Below the pieces are notes generated by a model. That model was not told the DNA's origin. It saw only the letters and a list, made by a program, of their open reading frames with translations, and did not search any database. 64,000 bases of DNA. It comes from Pseudomonas sp. GL-B-19 (GTDB lineage: Bacteria; Pseudomonadota; Gammaproteobacteria; Pseudomonadales; Pseudomonadaceae). Where the stretch lies: assembly GCF_019956415.1 (NCBI RefSeq), contig NZ_JAHBDK010000020.1, positions 62,001-126,000 of the forward strand, given 5' to 3'. The position numbers and the translations under genes were made by a program. Below, in pieces: positions 63,543 to 64,000 of this stretch (the first letter of the stretch is position 1; the number at the start of each line of letters is the position of its first letter).

Positions 63543-63898
63543 TGGACTCTACTACGAAAAAAATGGTCGCTCGTCTGATGGAGGAAACGTCAACTGGAAG
63601 GCTAACGTGGAGAGTGCTTGATGCTCCTAACTCTATTACGCGTGGAAATGATGATTATTTTCCTTTGTATTTTCAGACATCTTACAAAGGTAAGAATGTT
63701 TGTGTTTATGAGACAAGAGCCAGAAGCTATATAGAAGATAGAGAATACTGGAGCGAGTATCTAGTTGTTGGGATCGTGGACAATGAGGGAAGAGTAGTTT
63801 GGGATTATGAAGGGAATGATCCTTTATTGCGCGAACTTTTCGGAGATGTTCGTAGATCGGTATCGGACGTCAATGAGTTTTTGGATTATTTTCGTTAA
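63539..63898 (+). CDS. Soluble partner protein of the AT-rich gene pair
   Basis: This 119-residue cytoplasmic protein has strand-rich segments (LTWRVLDAPN, YFPLYFQTSYKGKNVCVYETRA, YLVVGIVDNEGRVVWDYEGND) and a helical C-terminus (DVRRSVSDVNEFLDYF). The start is either the ATG overlapping the previous stop or the ATG three bases later. It is translationally coupled to the membrane protein and shares its AT-rich composition. The function is unknown. Confidence 0.65.
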   Translation: MMDSTTKKMVARLMEETSTGRLTWRVLDAPNSITRGNDDYFPLYFQTSYKGKNVCVYETRARSYIEDREYWSEYLVVGIVDNEGRVVWDYEGNDPLLRELFGDVRRSVSDVNEFLDYFR

Positions 63899-63966
63899 CT
63901 TATTTTTACCATCAAAATTATCTGGAAAAGGATCTTCATTCGCGTGGACTTTTGAACAGGGACAGC

Positions 63967-64000
63967 ATGGATGTGATCATGGGCTTGCATGAGATGATAG
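63967..64000 (+). CDS. Possible gene start running off the window (partial)
   Basis: An ATG at 63967 preceded by AGGGA opens a frame (MDVIMGLHEMI) that is still open at the last base. Only 11 codons are visible, so neither the gene nor its product can be assigned. Confidence 0.25.
   Translation, partial: MDVIMGLHEMI

Larger units (their letters stand above)
58091..64000. mobile_element. Left end of an integrative element/prophage at tRNA-Leu (continues past window)
   Basis: Directly after the tRNA-Leu come a convergent tyrosine integrase, a DUF4224 excisionase-like gene and short phage-like ORFs on the minus strand. These are mixed with plus-strand genes of lower G+C content, the lowest at 63084-63898. 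The attachment core is probably the 3' part of the tRNA (about 58066-58090). The other end lies outside the window, so the size and type (prophage or genomic island) are unknown. Confidence 0.8.

Overview
The window is a chromosomal segment of a fluorescent-group Pseudomonas. The evidence is the gene content and order (metH next to cti and nfuA; gacA-uvrC-pgsA followed by tRNA-Gly/Cys/Leu; a TTG-started gacA), the high G+C content, and about a dozen REP/REPIN palindromes of the kind that litter these genomes between genes. Calls rest on reading the sequence and on family knowledge; no database search was run.

Layout. 1-3.4 kb: a Tat-type amidohydrolase (cut by the window edge), an SCP2 protein, a histidine phosphatase and the inner-membrane peptidase SohB. 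3.6-7.3 kb: a 1248-residue dermonecrotic-toxin/LRR protein that stops before the catalytic part of the NEL ubiquitin-ligase domain. 7.4-18.5 kb: assimilatory sulfite/nitrite reductase with its DUF934 partner, a 37-residue membrane microprotein, a periplasmic binding protein, B12-dependent methionine synthase (metH), the fatty-acid cis/trans isomerase cti and nfuA. 18.5-28.3 kb: a cobalamin block, with cbtB-cbtA-cobE-cobM on the minus strand and cobW-cobN-chlD on the plus strand, each behind its own cobalamin riboswitch. The chelatase chlD is split by what looks like a programmed -1 frameshift, and cobN carries a REP doublet inside its reading frame.

28.4-35.2 kb: an OYE-type oxidoreductase with a divergent MerR regulator, small secreted and thioredoxin proteins, and a RidA/IclR/PLP-deaminase/KdgK cassette that could be a D-glucosaminate catabolic module. 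35.2-44 kb: a PAS hybrid histidine kinase and a ketone-body module (acetoacetate-CoA ligase, 3-hydroxybutyrate dehydrogenase, GntP permease, sigma-54 activator) with a recognisable -24/-12 promoter. 44-50 kb: the yejABEF peptide ABC transporter and a parvulin. 50-54.4 kb: an I.1-type lipase without a signal peptide, a DAHP synthase behind an aromatic leader peptide and attenuator, a nitrilase-family hydrolase and a GNAT acetyltransferase. 54.5-58.1 kb: gacA, uvrC, pgsA and three tRNAs.

58.1-64 kb: the left end of an integrative element or prophage that uses the tRNA-Leu(UAA) 3' end. It contains a tyrosine integrase, a DUF4224 excisionase-like protein, minus-strand phage genes of unknown function, and interleaved plus-strand cargo: an EVE-like/HNH putative modification-dependent nuclease, a HEPN-motif protein and an AT-rich membrane/soluble protein pair. 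This cargo is the part of the window most likely to hold an undescribed defence or exclusion system. The clearest gene-expression curiosities are the chlD frameshift signal, the REP inside cobN and the tandem aromatic-rich leader ORFs before the DAHP synthase.
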